64,000 bases of DNA from Gordius sp. MW1 (taxonomy: Eukaryota > Nematomorpha > Gordioida > Gordea > Gordiidae). Location of the stretch: contig OZ038532.1 of NCBI GenBank assembly GCA_964036665.1, positions 11,612,537 to 11,676,536 on the forward strand, in the 5' to 3' direction. The notes beneath the pieces were generated by a model. It saw only the letters and a program-made list of their open reading frames with translations. It did no database searches and was not told the origin of the DNA. This document shows positions 61,210-64,000 of the stretch, piece after piece. Numbering within the stretch: position 1 is the first letter of the stretch; each line of letters opens with the position of its first letter. A program made the translations under genes and the position numbers.

Positions 61210-62853
61210 TTAGTTATTATGAAACGATAACCAACAATGCATGTGAAGTCCAACATTGCAATAAGAACATAATATTCTAGTCGCTTTTTTACAAACAACG
61301 CAGCGCCGTTGAGTACAATGCTGTCGTTGATGATTGTCTACGACGTTTCTAATTTTTGTCAATCTAGGATTCAACGTTCTTTTCGGAAGTTGGCCGTATT
61401 TTTTAAAATAATTTTGGACGATTTCCCGTTTGAAGTTACAAAGTGTCATGTTTCCTTTGTTCATGCAATACAGTTGCCAAGCATTTTGACACGCTGTATC
61501 TAATCCAAACGCAAATAATGGAAAATACCATTTCCTGCCCCTGTAAGATATTCTAGTCGCATCGACGTTCTGATCCAAGCGATCAACGCCGCCCATGAAT
61601 TTATTATACATTTTCACCATAAATGGGCATTGAACTGATATCTTTTTCCTTGATTTTTGAACTGTTGCAATTCTTGCTATATTAGTTATGGGCGTGACAC
61701 CATGACAATTAGAAAGCATTGTCACTATGTTATTATCGTTCCAACGTAGTGCCATGATGTTAGGTGTATTCTTCTTTGAAATAAACCCTCTTTCCTTTTT
61801 TTTCATGGTCTTTATATCAATCAAGGGACATTTGATACGATTTACTCGTACTGTCCCAGTAGCTCCAATATTCATATGTGAAAGACATTTCAATAACTTG
61901 GAGCTGGTAAAATAATTATCGAAATATATATTATACGGGGCGAAATCGGGAGGGAGTTTTTCTACAAGGTCTAATATTACAGCTCCTCCTAATCCAAAAT
62001 CCTTTTGCTTGGTCATCAAATACGAGGCTCCTTGGTAAGGCTGCATATTAATTAGGTAGCCGGTTTTAGTGGCCGCACACCACATTTTAAAGCCAAATCT
62101 AAAAGGCTTGCCTTTTATAAATTGCTTTGCAATGTGGTGTCCATAATAAGGGACCATAGATTCATCCATAGCAATGTGGGAGGAATTGCAATATTTAAAA
62201 TTGGTTTTAAACCTATCATTCAAAATATCTAGAAAACCGCGTATCTTGGAAAATTTGTCTGATGGGAACAATTTCGAGTTATCTGACAGATGGAGATATA
62301 TAGTTATCTCTTGAAACCGATTTCTGCGCATACCATTGGATACCATTTTGTTAAATGAATCGGCCTGAAGTTCCCAAAACATTTTGATATTTTTTGGGGA
62401 CAAGTAACCAGTTAAAAAAAGGATTGAAATGTAGATTTTGAATTCGCTAATCGTTAAATTTAGATCATGGTTGTGTTGTCTTGCATATAAATTACTCATA
62501 TTTACAACAAGTGTAATAACATCATTTGAGATAAACTGTTCTAAATAGTCTTCAGGATGCTCTAAAACGATGGGGTTGAATATACGATTTTCATCAGAGT
62601 CCCCACAACCCCGTGGCCTAAATATGACGTCATTATCGGTCCATTTACCGTCTATATCTTGAAAGTTATCGAGCTCATTTGACCTAACCACCTCAATACA
62701 AGAATTAAGCATAGATCGTGGCAAATGTTGCAGATCAAAGTCCATTTCATCCCCACTTTCCATATCCGTGTCCCCTTCGTCTTGAGGCGGAAAAATCAGT
62801 ACTTCGTCAATATTTTCATTCGGTGTGTCCAATTCCTCTATAATGTCTATCAA
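61210..62853 (-). CDS. piggyBac transposase, intact reading frame
   Basis: This is a single 547-residue frame that catalyses TTAA-specific cut-and-paste transposition. An acidic N-terminal region (about 1-70) precedes the transposase domain. The three catalytic aspartates are visible at MDESMVPYYG (Asp230), YFDNYFTS (Asp312) and FMGGVDRLD (Asp424), with spacing normal for the family. The C-terminus carries a Cys/His-rich zinc-binding module, RRCVVCKK...CSYC...HMHCW (about 510-541). The length is close to the 550-600 usual for the family, and no stop or frameshift interrupts it. The ATG at 62853 is followed at once by the expected acidic leader, and in-frame upstream sequence is not coding-like. 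Matched ends and TTAA sites suggest it may still be active, or was until recently. Confidence 0.94.
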   Translation of the reverse strand: MIDIIEELDTPNENIDEVLIFPPQDEGDTDMESGDEMDFDLQHLPRSMLNSCIEVVRSNELDNFQDIDGKWTDNDVIFRPRGCGDSDENRIFNPIVLEHPEDYLEQFISNDVITLVVNMSNLYARQHNHDLNLTISEFKIYISILFLTGYLSPKNIKMFWELQADSFNKMVSNGMRRNRFQEITIYLHLSDNSKLFPSDKFSKIRGFLDILNDRFKTNFKYCNSSHIAMDESMVPYYGHHIAKQFIKGKPFRFGFKMWCAATKTGYLINMQPYQGASYLMTKQKDFGLGGAVILDLVEKLPPDFAPYNIYFDNYFTSSKLLKCLSHMNIGATGTVRVNRIKCPLIDIKTMKKKERGFISKKNTPNIMALRWNDNNIVTMLSNCHGVTPITNIARIATVQKSRKKISVQCPFMVKMYNKFMGGVDRLDQNVDATRISYRGRKWYFPLFAFGLDTACQNAWQLYCMNKGNMTLCNFKREIVQNYFKKYGQLPKRTLNPRLTKIRNVVDNHQRQHCTQRRCVVCKKATRILCSYCNVGLHMHCWLSFHNN

Positions 62854-63681
62854 AGTTCTAACGCAAAATAATAAAACTAATAATAGTACATAATATTTAA
62901 AAAGGGGACTTATGTCTCAAATTCTATTATAAATCACTTTTAACTTTTTAAAACGACAGATAGAATCCGAATGAATAACAAAAATCGCATGAAATTTATC
63001 AATTGAGTTCGACCTCCTTATTCTCATACTTATTTGTGGTGATAGGATGTGTAAATATATATATAAATATTGTTTTTTGCATATTTCCTACTAAAAAATT
63101 AGCAAAAATTTGAAAATGAAAATTTACCTATACTAATTTTTATTTCCTATAGGTGTAAAATTTGCGATATTCTTGACTTTCCTAGCCCCACCCCTTATAA
63201 ACCATTAAGGTTTACGAGAAAAAGACAAAAATATATATAAAAGATCCATACTTTTAAAATGAAAACACTTAAAAAGATATGCTCGGCAAACTAGCTCTGC
63301 CCAGTGTAACCTTTAGGTTATGTTCAATTTTAAGGCAAAATTTAAAGGCTTTAAAGTACTCAAATAAATTCAAAATTACTATCAAAATGTTGGAAAAATT
63401 ATAGAGATTATAAATATGCAAATTAAATTGCAAAAACTTACAGTTGAGTATCCATAAATATTGAATTTAAGAAGGGAGGTAGAAAATGCAGATTTTGCGA
63501 TTTTTGAATGAGAATAATTCACAAATGAAGGAAGAAGGAGTTATGAAATTATATCAGCTGATTTATCGCATTTCGTTCTTTCAAATTTAATTTAAAAAAT
63601 GTTTTTATCTTCTGTAGTTTTTAAGAAATGTGGTTTTAAAGTTGCGTCACCTAAAAGTTACACTGGTACCTGTCGGGTTAA

Positions 63682-64000
63682 TTTGAAATAATAAAACATT
63701 TACTTATGTTCACTTATAAAGGTAGCAATCAACTCGTATAGTACGTATTTCGTTTATTTCGTTAACAATTATACTAATTACTTAGTTTTTTTTTGCCAAT
63801 TATTCCACTCAAAAATATCTATGATAAAAAGAGACTTGATAGACTGAGCAACCAAGATATTATACACATTTACGCCTACATCCTTAGTTATAAGCGTTTT
63901 AAAATCAATGCTTTATTAAATTTGTTCGCATACATAAACATTCCTTAGAGTTTCCGTGAATAACATTTTGAATTTGTATTATGGATTGATTTTTTTTAAC
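63682..64000. other. AT-rich flank after piggyBac
   Basis: No coding or repeat feature is visible up to the window end. Confidence 0.5.

Larger units (their letters stand above)
60835..63677 (-). mobile_element. Apparently complete piggyBac transposon
   Basis: The left end CCCGACAGGTACCACTAACG and the right end CACTGGTACCTGTCGGG share a terminal inverted repeat of about 14 bp. TTAA flanks both sides (60831-60834 and 63678-63681), the piggyBac target signature. One uninterrupted transposase frame fills 61210-62853. The left end is duplicated in tandem (see 60835-61150). It lies upstream of the last known exons of the minus-strand gene at 58-60 kb, possibly within one of its introns. Confidence 0.92.

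Overview
The window is AT-rich, intron-bearing animal DNA and almost certainly comes from an invertebrate. I favour an arthropod, with a weak lean to a mite or other chelicerate. The reasons are the gene families (a cholinesterase-like ectodomain with a transmembrane tail, a sushi plus fucolectin-like receptor, a GT31 glycosyltransferase), two very short introns (41 and 37 bp), and the mobile-element mix (RTE and restriction-like-endonuclease LINEs, hAT and piggyBac families, short LTR elements). I cannot name the species. Nothing prokaryotic is present.

Layout. 1-11.3 kb is gene-free and repeat-rich: a degenerate repeat cluster, two copies of a LINE with a restriction-like endonuclease domain, a hAT MITE and a small LTR fossil. 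11.4-24.3 kb (+) holds a complete 12-exon gene whose phases all close. It encodes about 823 residues: a secreted or anchored cholinesterase-fold ectodomain with an apparently intact Ser-Glu-His triad, one membrane span and a cytoplasmic tail. 25.0-36.9 kb (-) holds a convergent gene for another single-pass receptor: sushi domain, fucolectin/F5-8C-like domain, stalk, membrane span and a long basic tail. Its 5' end was not found.

Two directly repeated RTE LINEs (32.6-35.7 and 40.4-43.4 kb) and a family of tandem-repeat-filled elements occupy and follow that gene. The family has an inverted pair at 27.7-30.6 and 43.4-45.4 kb, and a nested group at 45.4-48.0 kb. It resembles non-autonomous Helentrons but is not securely classified. 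48-53 kb shows nothing convincing. 53.1-55.2 kb (+) is a two-exon GT31 glycosyltransferase of about 688 residues. 56.7-57.2 kb is a hAT MITE carrying a nested TTAA-flanked MITE. 58.2-60.6 kb (-) holds the 3' exons of an unrecognised gene with a PPxY-type motif. 60.8-63.7 kb is a piggyBac element with an uninterrupted 547-residue transposase, matched terminal repeats and TTAA on both sides.

No operon-like functional coupling is visible. The three best host genes all make secretory-pathway or cell-surface proteins, but that is only proximity. The most useful observations are the membrane-anchored esterase with intact catalytic residues, the inverted element pair that brackets two exons of the receptor gene, the three-level nest at 45.4-48.0 kb, and the intact piggyBac with a duplicated end. 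All gene models were made by eye from splice sites and reading phase; none has transcript support.
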